From assembly GCF_002920615.1 (NCBI RefSeq), contig NZ_PQSU01000008.1, positions 1 through 64,000 on the forward strand: DNA of 64,000 nt, given 5' to 3'. Numbering within the stretch: position 1 is the stretch's first letter; the number at the start of each line of letters is the position of its first letter. The position numbers were made by a program, and so were the translations under genes. Below the pieces are notes generated by a model, which was given only the letters and a program-made list of their open reading frames with translations, searched no databases and was not told the DNA's origin. The stretch is from Streptomyces sp. Ru62. GTDB lineage: Bacteria; Actinomycetota; Actinomycetes; Streptomycetales; Streptomycetaceae. Shown here in pieces: positions 1 through 9,788 of the stretch.

Positions 1-66
1 GAGGGCGACCGCGGCGGCGAGCGCCGTCCTGAACAGCGGGGGACGGTGGGGGGATGTGGCGGACAA
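1..66 (-). CDS. Possible 5' end of a secreted protein gene, truncated by the window edge
   Basis: Reading leftward from a TTG at 66, the frame stays open to the window edge. It encodes an arginine-containing start followed by a hydrophobic alanine/leucine run (FRTALAAAVAL), which looks like the beginning of a Sec signal peptide. An in-frame stop lies just upstream of the TTG. No good ribosome binding site is visible. Only 22 codons are present, so this is a suggestion of a gene running off the left edge, not a firm call. Confidence 0.25.
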   Translation of the reverse strand, partial: MSATSPHRPPLFRTALAAAVAL

Positions 67-409
67 GGGAAGAGATCACTGCCTTTCGCGTCGATGAAGG
101 AAAGGGAGGGCCTCGCCGGGCGGGGCGCTGCGTGCGGAGGCCCGTCCGGCAACCGGGAAGGTAAGAGGTCTGAACCAGTGCCGTCAAGATGTGAACAACG
201 CTCTCTGCGCAGGGAGTTGGCCGACCCGCTGTCCTGAAATCAGGTCACGGGGTCGGTGGGGGTCCTCCCTCGCCCGGCGTTCACTTGTTGGTGTCGATGG
301 CTTGGGCGTGTCGTTCCCGACCCCTTGACGGCCATCTGGTCCGTACCTATGGTCTCGTCAACTCGAACGTTCAGTCAGCCGCATTGCGTTCACATACGAG
401 GACGGTCAG
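67..409. other. Intergenic region upstream of the alginate-lyase-like gene
   Basis: No convincing gene is present. A short open frame at 46-237 has arginine/glycine-rich composition and no family resemblance. The right part holds the promoter at 325-353 and an 8-bp palindrome GAACGTTC just downstream of it, a possible operator. Confidence 0.5.
325..353 (+). promoter_or_regulatory. Candidate housekeeping-type promoter for the alginate-lyase-like gene
   Basis: TTGACG at 325-330 and TATGGT at 348-353 are separated by 17 bp, a good match to vegetative (HrdB-type) Streptomyces promoters. The start codon is 57 bp downstream. The GAACGTTC palindrome lies between the -10 box and the gene. Inferred from sequence only. 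Confidence 0.5.
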
Positions 410-1627
410 ATGCAGGACACACCCGCTCGGCGCCGCCGCAAGTCCCCGCGTTCCGCTCTCGCCCTCACCGCGGCGGCCACCCTGCTCACCACCGGCCTGC
501 TCTCCTGGCCCGGAAGCCAGCGGGCGGAGGCCGCCCCCGCCACCTTCACCCACCCCGGCGTCACCGTCTCCCGCGCCCAACTCGACTTCGCCCGCGGCAA
601 GGTGCTCGCCGGCGTGCAGCCCTGGAAGAGCGCGTACGACCAGATGATGGCGAGCAAGTACGCGAGCCTCAGCCGCACGCCCCAGCCGCGCGCCGTCGTC
701 GAGTGCGGGTCGTACTCCAACCCCAACTACGGCTGCACGGACGAACGCGAGGACGCGATCGCGGCGTACACCGACGCGCTCGCCTGGTACATCACCCGGG
801 ACGAGCGCTACGCCAAGAAGGCGATCGAGCTGATGGACGCCTGGTCCGCGGTGCTCCAGGACCACACCAACTCCAACGCCCCGCTGCAGACGGGCTGGGC
901 GGGATCCTCCTGGCCGAAGGCCGCCGAGATCATCAAGTACACGTACGCCGGCACGTGGGCCAACTCCGGCCGGTTCGCGACCATGCTCCGCAACGTCTAT
1001 CTGCCCGAGATCATCAACGGCTCCAACTCCAACGGCAACTGGGAGCTGTCGATGATGGAGGCGGCCGTCGGCATCTCCGTCTTCCTGGAGGACAAGGCGT
1101 CGTACGACACCGCCATGGCGAAGTTCCGCACCCGCACCGCCGCGTACGTGTACCTCGCCTCCGACGGTGACCTGCCGAAGACCGTGCCCAGTCAGAACCT
1201 GAACACGCGCGACAAGATCGTCTCCTACTGGCAGGGCCAGTCCACCTTCGTCACCGGCCTCACCCAGGAGACCTGCCGCGACTTCACCCACACCGGATAC
1301 GGCATCTCGGCCATCTCCCACGTCGCCGAGACCAGCCGCATCCAGGGGCAGGACCTGTACGGCACCGATGTGGGCGAGCGGCTGCGGCAGGCGCTCGGCT
1401 TCCAGTCCAAGTACGAACTGGGCACCGCCGTCCCGAGCTGGCTGTGCGGCGGGTCGGTCAACCGGGGGCTGGGCCCGGTCACCGAGGTCGGCTACAACGC
1501 CCTGCACAACCGCCTGGGCATCGCCATGACCAACACCCAGGCCCTGACCGAGCAGAACCGCCCGGCCGGCAGCAACAACCTCTTCGTCGCCTGGGAGACC
1601 CTCACCCACGGGGACAACCCGAACTGA
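410..1627 (+). CDS. Secreted alginate lyase family protein
   Basis: The 405-residue product begins with a twin-arginine-rich n-region, a hydrophobic core and an AEA-A cleavage site near residue 41, so it is exported. The rest resembles the alpha/alpha-toroid alginate lyase domain (PL5-like, PF05426): an NGNWELSMMEA segment near residue 207 matches the family's conserved Asn-x-x-Trp motif, and a RDFTHTGYG segment near residue 293 matches the conserved His/Tyr region. The expected role is beta-elimination of uronate-containing polysaccharide outside the cell; the actual substrate cannot be read from sequence. GAGGACGG ahead of the ATG is the ribosome binding site. It appears monocistronic, followed by a convergent gene. 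Confidence 0.85.
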   Translation: MQDTPARRRRKSPRSALALTAAATLLTTGLLSWPGSQRAEAAPATFTHPGVTVSRAQLDFARGKVLAGVQPWKSAYDQMMASKYASLSRTPQPRAVVECGSYSNPNYGCTDEREDAIAAYTDALAWYITRDERYAKKAIELMDAWSAVLQDHTNSNAPLQTGWAGSSWPKAAEIIKYTYAGTWANSGRFATMLRNVYLPEIINGSNSNGNWELSMMEAAVGISVFLEDKASYDTAMAKFRTRTAAYVYLASDGDLPKTVPSQNLNTRDKIVSYWQGQSTFVTGLTQETCRDFTHTGYGISAISHVAETSRIQGQDLYGTDVGERLRQALGFQSKYELGTAVPSWLCGGSVNRGLGPVTEVGYNALHNRLGIAMTNTQALTEQNRPAGSNNLFVAWETLTHGDNPN

Positions 1628-1911
1628 GGCACCGGCCCCCGCCGGACATCACCCCCCCCGCGGAGCCGGCGTGCCGGCCGAGCCCGGACAGCCGTACCGG
1701 CTGGGGCATCCCTGCCGTCCTGCTCGCCGCGGGTGTGGCCGTTCGCCTCATGCCCGGCAGCCCGGCGGTGCCCTGCGGGCCATGGCGCGGCTCGGCCCAC
1801 AGGCGCGTCCGGCACCGCACAAGGTGAGGGCCTGATCCCGCCCCGGCTCCCGCGGGGCGGAGGGTCGCCGGGCCCCTGTCGGCCGGACGCCGCGCGCGGG
1901 CGTCACCCCGC

Positions 1912-2814
1912 TCAACGGGCCCGCGAGCCCCGGCCGTTCCCGTGGGCGTGGGCCCGGAGCGCCGCCGGCGGTCCGGACGCGGTGCGCTGCCCCGACTCGA
2001 TCTGGCCGGCGAACGCCTGGAGCGCGGCGGAGCTGTTCGGCGGCAGGACCGCCATCAGCCCGCGGTCCTGCGCCTCGGCCAGCGTGTCCGCGGCCTGGCT
2101 GCCCTCGGGGGCGAGCACCAGACGCACATGCCCGTCACCCGATCCCCGCCGGTCCACCGGCGCCACGGCGCCGTGCGTGCCGTCGGGCAGGGTCACCCAC
2201 AGCTGGAAGTCGTCGTACCGGAAGAAGTCCGCACCCTTCACGGGCCACGGGTAGTGGTGCTCGCCGGGCACCTTGGGCAGGATTCCCTGGTGATCCGCAC
2301 GGCTCATCGGCACACAGGCGTTGAAGAGCGAGTCGGTCCACGCCTCGACACCGTCGGCGTCCGTGATCGGCGTGCGCAGCAGTTCCTCGGCCTCCTCGTA
2401 GCCCAGTTCCGCCAGGGCGGGCAGCGTCTCGGGGAACCCCGCCACGAGGGTGGCCGCGTCCTGGCGCAACCGGTCGATCTTGGACGGCTCGGCACAGAAC
2501 TGCATGCTCCACTCGATGCCCGCGCGGGCCCGGTACATCCGCCAGCCGCTCGACGTCTTCACCCATAGGCTGCCCCCGTGGTGCATCTCCCAGTGCGCGG
2601 GCGCCACGGGCCGGGGCCCGTAGGGCAGGTCGGCGTCGTCGATCTCGTCCAGGATCTTGTGCGCCGTGCGTTTCGCGGCCCTGAAGAACGAGGACTCGAA
2701 GCGCTCCGGGTGCTCGACCAGCCGGATCCTCCAGGGGTGGTTCTCCGATTCGACGCCGCCCGGCTGGAGTGTGTCGGGTGTCCGGGCTGCGGCGACGGTG
2801 TCGGCGCGGGTCAT
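1912..2814 (-). CDS. Hypothetical protein, about 300 residues
   Basis: The start is placed at the ATG at 2814 (MTRADTVAAA), directly after a strong AGGAGGAGG; an upstream in-frame extension is arginine-rich and lacks a ribosome binding site. There is no signal peptide or membrane helix. The protein is rich in Trp, His and acidic residues, with conserved-looking blocks such as HWEMHHGGSLWVK and HHYPWPVKGADFFRYDDFQLWV. The last 30 residues are Ala/Gly/Arg-rich and look unstructured. I do not recognise the family. It is probably cytoplasmic and transcribed alone, convergent with the alginate-lyase-like gene. Confidence 0.75.
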   Translation of the reverse strand: MTRADTVAAARTPDTLQPGGVESENHPWRIRLVEHPERFESSFFRAAKRTAHKILDEIDDADLPYGPRPVAPAHWEMHHGGSLWVKTSSGWRMYRARAGIEWSMQFCAEPSKIDRLRQDAATLVAGFPETLPALAELGYEEAEELLRTPITDADGVEAWTDSLFNACVPMSRADHQGILPKVPGEHHYPWPVKGADFFRYDDFQLWVTLPDGTHGAVAPVDRRGSGDGHVRLVLAPEGSQAADTLAEAQDRGLMAVLPPNSSAALQAFAGQIESGQRTASGPPAALRAHAHGNGRGSRAR

Positions 2815-3071
2815 GACGACCTCCTCCTGCCGCCCACGGCCCGGAGCACGGACCGTGGTCCGAGTGCCCCCTGTGATTATCGTGCGCTGTGGGACGGGAG
2901 TGCGCGAGCCGAAGCGGGCCGCGTTCCACCGGCGGCCCCACCTACCGTCACCGGACCGGTGCCGCCGGTCACGTTGACGCTGCCGGGACCGCTCTGTGCG
3001 CGGCGCGGCGGGCAGCAAACGGCCGCCGAGCCCGTGTGCTCGGCGGCGTATGCGTCACGGCTGCGTCCGGG

Positions 3072-3548
3072 TCAGAGGGACGAACCGCTGTCTCCGGGCC
3101 GGATCCGGCCGCGCCAGGCACCGGACTCGCCGCCCTGCTCCTCGATGAACTGCTTGAACCGCTTCATGTCTCCCTTGACGCGCCGGTCGATCGTGCCGAT
3201 CAGATCCGCGGCCTTCTCCACCGCTCCGCTCGGCTCGACGTCCATCACCAGCTCCACCTTGGTGTGCATGTCGTCCAGGCGCTCGAAGCGGACGGTGCCC
3301 TTCTGGTTGGTGTCGCCGCTGGTGGTGCGCCAGGTGATGCGCTCGTCGGGCAGCTGGTCGACGATCTCGGTGTCGAACTCGCGCCGTACCCCGCCGATCT
3401 TCGTGGTCCAGTGATTGTGCCGGTCGTCCAGCTGCCTGACCTCCTCGACGCCTTCCATGAAGTTCGGGAAGTCCTGGAACTGCGTCCACTGGTTGTAGGC
3501 GGTGTGCAGCGGAACGTCGACTTCCACCGCTTCCTTGACCGTGCTCAT
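3072..3548 (-). CDS. SRPBCC (polyketide cyclase/dehydrase fold) family protein
   Basis: The 158-residue protein has the signature of the START-like SRPBCC fold: EAVEVDVPLHTAYNQWTQFQDFPNFMEGV at the start, ending in an amphipathic C-terminal helix (residues 120-145). It most resembles the ligand-binding cyclase/dehydrase (PF03364) proteins common in Streptomyces, often linked to stress or membrane functions; the ligand is unknown. No signal peptide or membrane helix is seen. GGAGGTGCAGAG precedes the ATG. It diverges from htpG across a 310-bp gap. Confidence 0.85.
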   Translation of the reverse strand: MSTVKEAVEVDVPLHTAYNQWTQFQDFPNFMEGVEEVRQLDDRHNHWTTKIGGVRREFDTEIVDQLPDERITWRTTSGDTNQKGTVRFERLDDMHTKVELVMDVEPSGAVEKAADLIGTIDRRVKGDMKRFKQFIEEQGGESGAWRGRIRPGDSGSSL

Positions 3549-3858
3549 CTCTGCACCTCCGTTTGTCGTTCGCTCGACTGCGACAGCCCCGGACCGTTGT
3601 CCGGACCTCGACCCGGCGAGTACCCGGGGAACCGCCGGTTATGAGCGCCGGCTCCGGCACCGGCACCGGTACGGCGATGCCGTTCCGCAGCGTGAGAAAC
3701 TGACGACGCAGCGCGTCGGCGGTGTGCGCGCCCGTGCGGAGGCGGACGCGAACGGTGCGGATCCGGCCACGGCCCGCTCTTCCGGCCACCGCGCTGACGT
3801 GGTGTTTTACAGTGGCTCCACCAGTTCCGGCGACAGGACCTGTGAGGTATTCGCGAAC
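3549..3858. other. Divergent intergenic region between the SRPBCC gene and htpG
   Basis: No coding region is supported. I saw neither a CIRCE- nor a HAIR-type inverted repeat in front of htpG, and no clear -10/-35 pair. The htpG ribosome binding site is probably TGAGGT, about 10 nt before its ATG. Confidence 0.5.
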
Positions 3859-5769
3859 ATGCCGACCGAGACCTTCGAGTTCCAGGTAGAGGCCCGTCAG
3901 CTGTTGCAGCTGATGATCCACTCGGTCTACTCGAACAAGGACGTCTTCCTGCGGGAGCTCGTCTCCAACGCGTCGGACGCGTTGGACAAGCTGCGCCTGG
4001 AGAAGCTCTGGGACGACTCGCTCGACGCCGACGTGTCCGACCCCCACATCGAGATCGACGTCGACAAGGACGCCCGTACGCTCACCGTGCGGGACAACGG
4101 CATCGGGATGTCGTACGACGAGGTCGGCCGGCTCATCGGCACGATCGCCAACTCGGGCACCGCGAAGTTCCTGCGGGAGCTGCGCGAGGCCAAGGACGCG
4201 GCCGGGGAGGAAGGACTCATCGGCCAGTTCGGCGTCGGGTTCTACTCCGGCTTCATGGTGGCCGACGAGGTCACCCTGCTGACCCGGCGCGCCGGCGAGA
4301 GCCAGGGCACCCGCTGGACGTCGCGCGGCGAGGGCACGTACACGCTGGAGCGGGTGGACGACGCGCCGCAGGGCACGTCGGTCACGCTCCACCTCAAGCC
4401 GGCCGACCCGGAGAACCAGCTCCACGACTACACCTCGCCCTGGAAGATCAGGGAGATCATCAAGCGGTACTCGGACTTCATCACCTGGCCCATCCGGATG
4501 GTGCCCGAGCGCTCCGCCACGGCCGCCGAGGGCGACGAGGCACCCGAGCCCGAGACGCTCAACTCCATGAAGGCGTTGTGGGCGCGGCCCCGCGAAGAGG
4601 TGTCCGAGGACGAGTACCACGAGCTGTACAAGCACATCGCGCACGACTGGCGCGACCCGCTGGAGACGATCCGGCTCCAGGCGGAGGGCACCTTCGAGTA
4701 CCAGGCCCTGCTGTTCCTCCCCGAACACGCCCCGCACGACCTGTTCACGCGGGACTTCAAGCGCGGCGTGCAGCTCTACGTCAAGCGCGTGTTCATCATG
4801 GACGAGTGCGAGGCGCTGCTGCCGCCGTACCTCCGCTTCGTCAAGGGCGTGGTCGACGCGGCCGACCTCTCGCTCAACGTCTCCCGCGAGATCCTCCAGC
4901 AGGACCGTCACATCGAGATGATGCGGCGCCGGCTGACGAAGAAGGTCCTGTCCACGGTCAAGGAGATGATGGCCAAGGACCAGGAGCGGTACGCCACCTT
5001 CTGGCGGGAGTTCGGCAGCGTCCTGAAGGAAGGACTGGTCACCGACTCGGAGAACCGCGACGCCATCCTCGCCGTCGCGTCGTTCGCGAGCACCCGCCAC
5101 GACACCGAGCCGACCACGCTCAAGGGGTACGTGGAGCGGATGAAGGACGGTCAGGAGGACATCTACTACCTGACCGGCGAGTCGCGGCAGAGCATCGAGA
5201 ACTCCCCGCACATGGAGGCGTTCCGGGAACGGGGCATCGAGGTGCTGCTGCTCACCGACCCCGTGGACGAGGTGTGGGCCGACGCCGTCGGCGAGTACGA
5301 GGGCAAGAAGCTGCGGTCCGTCGCCAAGGGGCAGATCGATCTCGACGCCGAGGAAGCGGACACGGCCGACGACGAGCGGGAGAAGCAGACCGAGGAGTAC
5401 GCCGGGCTGCTCGGCTGGATGAAGGAGCAGCTGGACGAGGACATCAAGGAGGTGCGCCTGTCCTCCCGGCTCACCGTCTCCCCGGCCTGTGTCGTCTCCG
5501 ACGCGCACGACCTGACGCCGGCCCTGGAGAACATGTACCGCGCCATGGGCCAGGAGGTGCCCCGCGCCAAGCGGATCCTGGAGCTCAACCCGGACCACCA
5601 GCTGGTGAAGGGGCTCAACCAGGCGTACAAGGAGCGCGAGGACCGCTCTGAGCTGGCCGAGACCGCCGAGCTGCTGCACGGCCTGGCGGTGCTCGCCGAG
5701 GGCGGCCAGCCGAAGGAACCGGCCCGGTTCGTGAAGCTGATGGCGGACCGGCTGGAACGCGCGCTGTAA
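3859..5769 (+). CDS. htpG: Molecular chaperone HtpG (Hsp90 family)
   Basis: A full-length 636-residue bacterial Hsp90, starting at [14 protein letters not shown]; the frame continues upstream, but that part is not Hsp90-like. The N-terminal GHKL ATPase carries the helix ending [13 protein letters not shown] (catalytic Glu and Asn), DNGIGM, and the lid GQFGVGFYS. The middle domain contains [11 protein letters not shown] with the catalytic-loop Arg, and the C-terminal dimerisation domain is complete. It folds and protects client proteins in the cytosol. It is monocistronic, and a strong hairpin follows 24 nt after the stop. Confidence 0.97.
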
Positions 5770-5792
5770 CGCGGCTCCGCCAGGGAAGCAGC

Positions 5793-5828
5793 GGCCCGCG
5801 CCCGTGCCCCCCGGCACGGGCGCGGGCC
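5793..5828 (+). terminator. Strong hairpin terminator after htpG
   Basis: A perfect 16-bp GC stem (5793-5808 pairing with 5813-5828) closes a 4-nt loop, 24 nt after the htpG stop. There is no U-tract, as is usual for Streptomyces terminators. Confidence 0.8.
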
Positions 5829-5999
5829 GGCCTCGTGCTCACTTCGGCCCGGCGCCGCTCATCGCCTCCGTCCGGCCGCCGACGCCGCCGCCCGAACCGG
5901 CCAACCGGACGCCGCCGTCGACATCGCCGCTCCCCACCCAAGTCCCGCATTGGCATGGACCTGACGCCAATGGGCGGCTAGGCTCTGCCCCGCCACGCA

Positions 6000-6013
6000 T
6001 GAGAGCGCTCTCA
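6000..6013. promoter_or_regulatory. LacI-type operator-like palindrome before the S1 protease
   Basis: TGAGAGCGCTCTCA is a perfect 14-bp palindrome, 48 bp before the protease start codon. It differs by one base pair per half from the Streptomyces CebR operator TGGGAGCGCTCCCA, so a LacI-family sugar repressor is the natural candidate. A TAGGCT at 5979-5984 could be the -10 box just upstream. Confidence 0.55.
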
Positions 6014-6061
6014 ATACTCGGCTGTTCCACCCCACCCCTGGAACGACGAAGGGCAAGTCCC

Positions 6062-7261
6062 ATGAGACGCACGAGACTTACGCATGTCGTACTGGCCGCG
6101 CTGCTGATCCTCGGCGGATCGGGCGCGGCCGGAGCGGTCCCCGCGGCGGCGAGCGGCGCCACCACCCCACCCGGCTCCGCCGCCGAACCCGGCCCCGCCC
6201 CGGCGTCCCCCGAGCCCGCGTCCGACGGAGTCCTGATCGCCATGCAGCGCGACCTCGGCCTCACCCGGAAGCAGGCCGAGGCGCGGATCGCGGCCGAGCG
6301 GTCCGCCGCCGCGCTCGATCCGAAGCTGCGCCGGGCGGCCGGGGACACCTACGCGGGCTCCTGGTTCGACGCGGCGAAAGGGCGCCTGACGGTGGCCGTC
6401 ACCCCGGATGCCTCGCCGGGAGTACGCCGCGTCATCGAGGCGGCCGGCGCCGGGATCCGTACCGCCGCGCACACGGCCCGGGAACTGGACGCCGCCAAGG
6501 CGCGCCTCGACCGGCTCTCCGCACCCTCCGGGGTCAGCGGCTGGCACGTCGATCCGAGGGCCGACACGATCGTCGTCGACGTCGTGCGACAGGACCGCCC
6601 TGACAACGATGTCCGACGATTCCTCTCCCGGGCCCGGGAGACGGGTCCCGTCACCGTCCGCACCGTCCCCGCGGCCCCGCGCACCTTCGCCGCGGGAACC
6701 GTCGGCGGGGACCCCTACTACACGGGCAACGTCCGCTGCTCCATAGGGTTTTCCGTGTACGGCGGCTTCGTGACCGCCGGGCACTGCGGCTCGCCCGGCG
6801 CCGGCGTCAGCGGCTGGGACGGCTCGTACATCGGCACGTTCCAGGGCTCGTCGTTCCCGGACAACGACTACGCCTGGGTGAGCGTGGGCAGCGGCTGGTG
6901 GACGGTTCCGGTGGTGCTGGGCTGGGGCACGGTGCCCGACCAGCTCGTGCGCGGCTCGGCCGTGGCGCCCGTCGGCTCCTCCGTCTGCCGGTCGGGATCG
7001 ACGTCGCACTGGCACTGCGGGACGGTGCTGGCGATCGACGAGACCGTCAACTACAGCCAGGGCGCGGTGCACCAGCTGACGAAGACGAGTGTCTGCGCCG
7101 AACCCGGCGACTCCGGGGGCTCCTTCATCTCCGGGGACCAGGCGCAGGGCGTCACCTCCGGCGGCTGGGGCAACTGCGCCGGCGGAGGCGAGACCTGGTT
7201 CCAGCCCGTCAACGAGATCCTCAGCCGGTACGGCCTGACCCTGCACACCTACACCGGCTGA
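6062..7261 (+). CDS. Secreted S1 family serine protease with pro-domain (streptogrisin type)
   Basis: The start is the ATG at 6062 (MRRTRLTHVV); the longer upstream frame lacks export features. A signal peptide of about 25-35 residues is followed by an alpha-lytic-protease pro-domain (about residues 55-205), which assists folding and is removed. The mature chymotrypsin-fold protease follows: TAGHC with His near residue 241, DNDYAWV with Asp near 267-269, and GDSGGS with Ser near 351. Cys pairs typical of streptogrisins are present (RCSIGF...AGHC; VCRSG...HWHC). It should act outside the cell. The GH2 gene starts 37 nt downstream with no terminator between, so the two are likely co-transcribed. 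Confidence 0.93.
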   Translation: MRRTRLTHVVLAALLILGGSGAAGAVPAAASGATTPPGSAAEPGPAPASPEPASDGVLIAMQRDLGLTRKQAEARIAAERSAAALDPKLRRAAGDTYAGSWFDAAKGRLTVAVTPDASPGVRRVIEAAGAGIRTAAHTARELDAAKARLDRLSAPSGVSGWHVDPRADTIVVDVVRQDRPDNDVRRFLSRARETGPVTVRTVPAAPRTFAAGTVGGDPYYTGNVRCSIGFSVYGGFVTAGHCGSPGAGVSGWDGSYIGTFQGSSFPDNDYAWVSVGSGWWTVPVVLGWGTVPDQLVRGSAVAPVGSSVCRSGSTSHWHCGTVLAIDETVNYSQGAVHQLTKTSVCAEPGDSGGSFISGDQAQGVTSGGWGNCAGGGETWFQPVNEILSRYGLTLHTYTG

Positions 7262-7298
7262 CCACGGACCCGTCCGGAACAGACATGGAGCAGACACC

Positions 7299-9680
7299 GT
7301 GCTGAGACTCCCGTCCCGCAGGGCCTTCCCGGCGCCCCGGCCTGGACATGCCCTACGATCCCTGCGGCACCTCCTGAGCGCCCTCGTGGTGACGACGCTG
7401 GCCGTCACCACCCTCCTCACCGCGGGGGTCACCCCCTCCCGAGCCGTCGTGCCCTGGACACCGAAGCCGGCGCCGATGTCCACCCCCTGGACCGATCAGG
7501 TGCCGGTGGACCACCCCCTGCCGGAGTACCCCCGTCCGCAGCTCACCCGGCCCGACTGGGCCAACCTGAACGGCATCTGGGACTTCGCCGTCACCGCCCG
7601 CGACGCCGCACAGCCCACGACGTTCGGTGAGCGGATCCGCGTCCCGTTCGCACCCGAGTCCGCGCTCTCCGGCATCCAGCGCAAGATCACCGGGAGTGAC
7701 AGGCTCTGGTACAAGCGCACCTTCACCGTGCCCGCCGGCTGGGGCGGCCGCCACGTCCAGCTCAACTTCGGTGCCTCCGACTGGGAGACGACCGTCTGGA
7801 TCAACGGCCGGCAGGCGGGCGCCGTGCACCGCGGCGGCTACGACGCCTTCTCGTACGACATCACACCCCTGCTGAGGAGCGGCGGGGCCAACACGATCGT
7901 CGTGTCCGTGTACGACCCGACGGAGACCGGCGGCCAGGCCATCGGCAAGCAGCGCATCCAGGACGTCACTCCGCACGCCGGCCGGAGCATCGTCTACACC
8001 GCCTCGTCCGGCATCTGGCAGACCGTCTGGCTGGAGCCGACCGCGGCGGCGCACATCACCCGCCTGGACCTGGTCCCGCACCTGGAGGACAGCGCGCTCC
8101 GCGTGACCGTACGCGCCGCCGGAGCCACCGGTGCCGGGGTCAGGGTCACCGTCTCCAGCGGCGGTACCCCGGTCGCCAGTGCCACGGGCACGGTGGGCAC
8201 CGAGTTCTCCGTGCCCGTGCCGAACGCCCGCCTGTGGTCGCCGGACGACCCGTTCCTGTACGACGTCACCGCCCGGCTGACCGGGAGCCCGGGCGGTGAC
8301 CAGGTCGGTGGTTATGCCGGCATGCGCTCGATCGCTGTGAAGGACGTGAACGGCGTCCGCCGACCGGTGCTGAACGGCAGGTTCGTCTTCCAGACCGGCA
8401 CCCTCGACCAGGGCTACTGGCCGGACGGCATCTATACCGCCCCCACCGACGCTGCGCTCAGGTACGACCTGCAGAAGCACAAGGACCTCGGGTTCAACAT
8501 GGTCCGCAAGCACATCAAGGTCGAACCGCAACGCTGGTTCTACTGGGCGGACCGGCTCGGGCTGCTGGTGTGGCAGGACATGCCCTCCATGGACAGCGGC
8601 AAGGCCCCGGACGGCGCGGCCCGCACCCAGTGGGAGAGCGAGTACCGGGCCGTCATCGACCAGCACCGCAGCTCGCCCGCGCTCATCCAGTGGGTCGACC
8701 AGAACGAGGGCTGGGGCCAGTACGACCAGGGCCGCATCGCGGACATGGTCAAGGCGTACGACCCCTCCCGCCTGGTGGACAACATGAGTGGCGTCAACTG
8801 CTGCGGCGCCCAGGACGGCGGCAACGGTGACGTGGTCGACAACCACAACTACGTCGGGCCGGGCAACACGCCGACGGAACCGGTGCGCGCCTCGGTGCTG
8901 GGGGAGTACGGCGGCCTCGGCTACCGGGTGCCCGGTCACGAGTGGTACCCGGGCGGCGGTTTCAGCTACGAGGACCAGCCGAGCCTGCCCGCGCTCGACG
9001 ACCGGTTCGTGGGCCTGCTCGACGGCATCCGGGAGAACGCCATGCCCGCCGGCGGTCTCTCGGCGTCCGTCTACACCCAGATCACCGACGTCGAGAACGA
9101 GACCAACGGGCTGATGACCTACGACCGCCGGGTCGTCAAGGTCGACGAGTCCCGGGTCCGCTCGGCCAACCAGGCGCTCATCGCCGCCTCCCGCATCCTC
9201 GGCCCGCCGGTGGAGCTGCCCCTGGAGCAGTACGTGTCGATCCGCGTCACGACACCCCGCTACACCGACCGCTACATCCGTCACTACGACGGCCTCGGCT
9301 ACACGGAGGTGGTCGATTCCGGCAGCAGCGACCTGCTGAAGCAGGACGCCACCTGGAAGGTGAGGCCCGGCCTGGCGAACAGGCTCTGCTACTCCTTCGA
9401 GTCCCGCAATCACCCCGGTGAGTACCTGCGCCACCGCGACTTCCGGATCCGTCGCGAGGCGGGAGACGACTCAGCCCTGTACAAGGCCGACGCGACCTGG
9501 TGCCCGGTCCAGGGCGAGGGCGGCATCCGGCTGTCGGCGGCGAACTTCCCCGGTCAGTACCTGCGGCACATCAACTCCGAGCTGTGGCTGGCCCAGTCGG
9601 GCGGGACCCACACCTGGGACAATCCGAGCACCTTCACCGAGGACACCACCTGGTCCGTCGAGGCACCCTGGGCGCCCTGA
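7299..9680 (+). CDS. Secreted glycoside hydrolase family 2 protein with C-terminal AbfB (CBM42) domain
   Basis: Begins with GTG after GGAGCA. An unusually long signal peptide (cleavage near residue 49, SRA) is followed by a GH2 jelly-roll domain (SDRLWYKRTFTVP; NFGASDWETTVWINGR), an Ig-like domain and a TIM barrel. The likely acid/base is Glu470 in WVDQNEGW and the likely nucleophile Glu599 in QITDVENE. From about residue 645 an AbfB-type beta-trefoil carries repeats such as RYIRHYDG, EYLRHRDF and QYLRHINSELWL, which bind arabinose side chains in known proteins. The likely substrate is therefore an arabinose-decorated plant glycan, but exact specificity within GH2 is unknown. It is the second gene of the protease unit and ends at a strong hairpin. 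Confidence 0.92.
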   Translation: MLRLPSRRAFPAPRPGHALRSLRHLLSALVVTTLAVTTLLTAGVTPSRAVVPWTPKPAPMSTPWTDQVPVDHPLPEYPRPQLTRPDWANLNGIWDFAVTARDAAQPTTFGERIRVPFAPESALSGIQRKITGSDRLWYKRTFTVPAGWGGRHVQLNFGASDWETTVWINGRQAGAVHRGGYDAFSYDITPLLRSGGANTIVVSVYDPTETGGQAIGKQRIQDVTPHAGRSIVYTASSGIWQTVWLEPTAAAHITRLDLVPHLEDSALRVTVRAAGATGAGVRVTVSSGGTPVASATGTVGTEFSVPVPNARLWSPDDPFLYDVTARLTGSPGGDQVGGYAGMRSIAVKDVNGVRRPVLNGRFVFQTGTLDQGYWPDGIYTAPTDAALRYDLQKHKDLGFNMVRKHIKVEPQRWFYWADRLGLLVWQDMPSMDSGKAPDGAARTQWESEYRAVIDQHRSSPALIQWVDQNEGWGQYDQGRIADMVKAYDPSRLVDNMSGVNCCGAQDGGNGDVVDNHNYVGPGNTPTEPVRASVLGEYGGLGYRVPGHEWYPGGGFSYEDQPSLPALDDRFVGLLDGIRENAMPAGGLSASVYTQITDVENETNGLMTYDRRVVKVDESRVRSANQALIAASRILGPPVELPLEQYVSIRVTTPRYTDRYIRHYDGLGYTEVVDSGSSDLLKQDATWKVRPGLANRLCYSFESRNHPGEYLRHRDFRIRREAGDDSALYKADATWCPVQGEGGIRLSAANFPGQYLRHINSELWLAQSGGTHTWDNPSTFTEDTTWSVEAPWAP

Positions 9681-9706
9681 GCGCCGTACCACCCGGGCAC
9701 CGGGCG

Positions 9707-9736
9707 GGCGGTGTACTCCGCGCCGAGTACACCGCC
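9707..9736 (+). terminator. Hairpin terminator after the protease-GH2 unit
   Basis: GGCGGTGTACTC and GAGTACACCGCC form a perfect 12-bp stem around a 6-nt loop, 26 nt after the GH2 stop, with a short TTGCTCC tail. Confidence 0.8.
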
Positions 9737-9788
9737 TTGCTCCCCGGGCCGGACGGCACGGACGGGTTTCTGCGGCACGGTGTCGGAC

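Noticed and set aside
3055..5817. 920-codon open frame opposite htpG
   Set aside because: Shadow of the GC-rich third-position pattern of htpG; composition is Val/Leu/Gly/Arg-rich with no family motif, while htpG on the other strand is unmistakable.
7353..9434. Long open frame opposite the GH2 gene
   Set aside because: Antisense shadow; no plausible protein features, and the GH2 gene is complete on the other strand.
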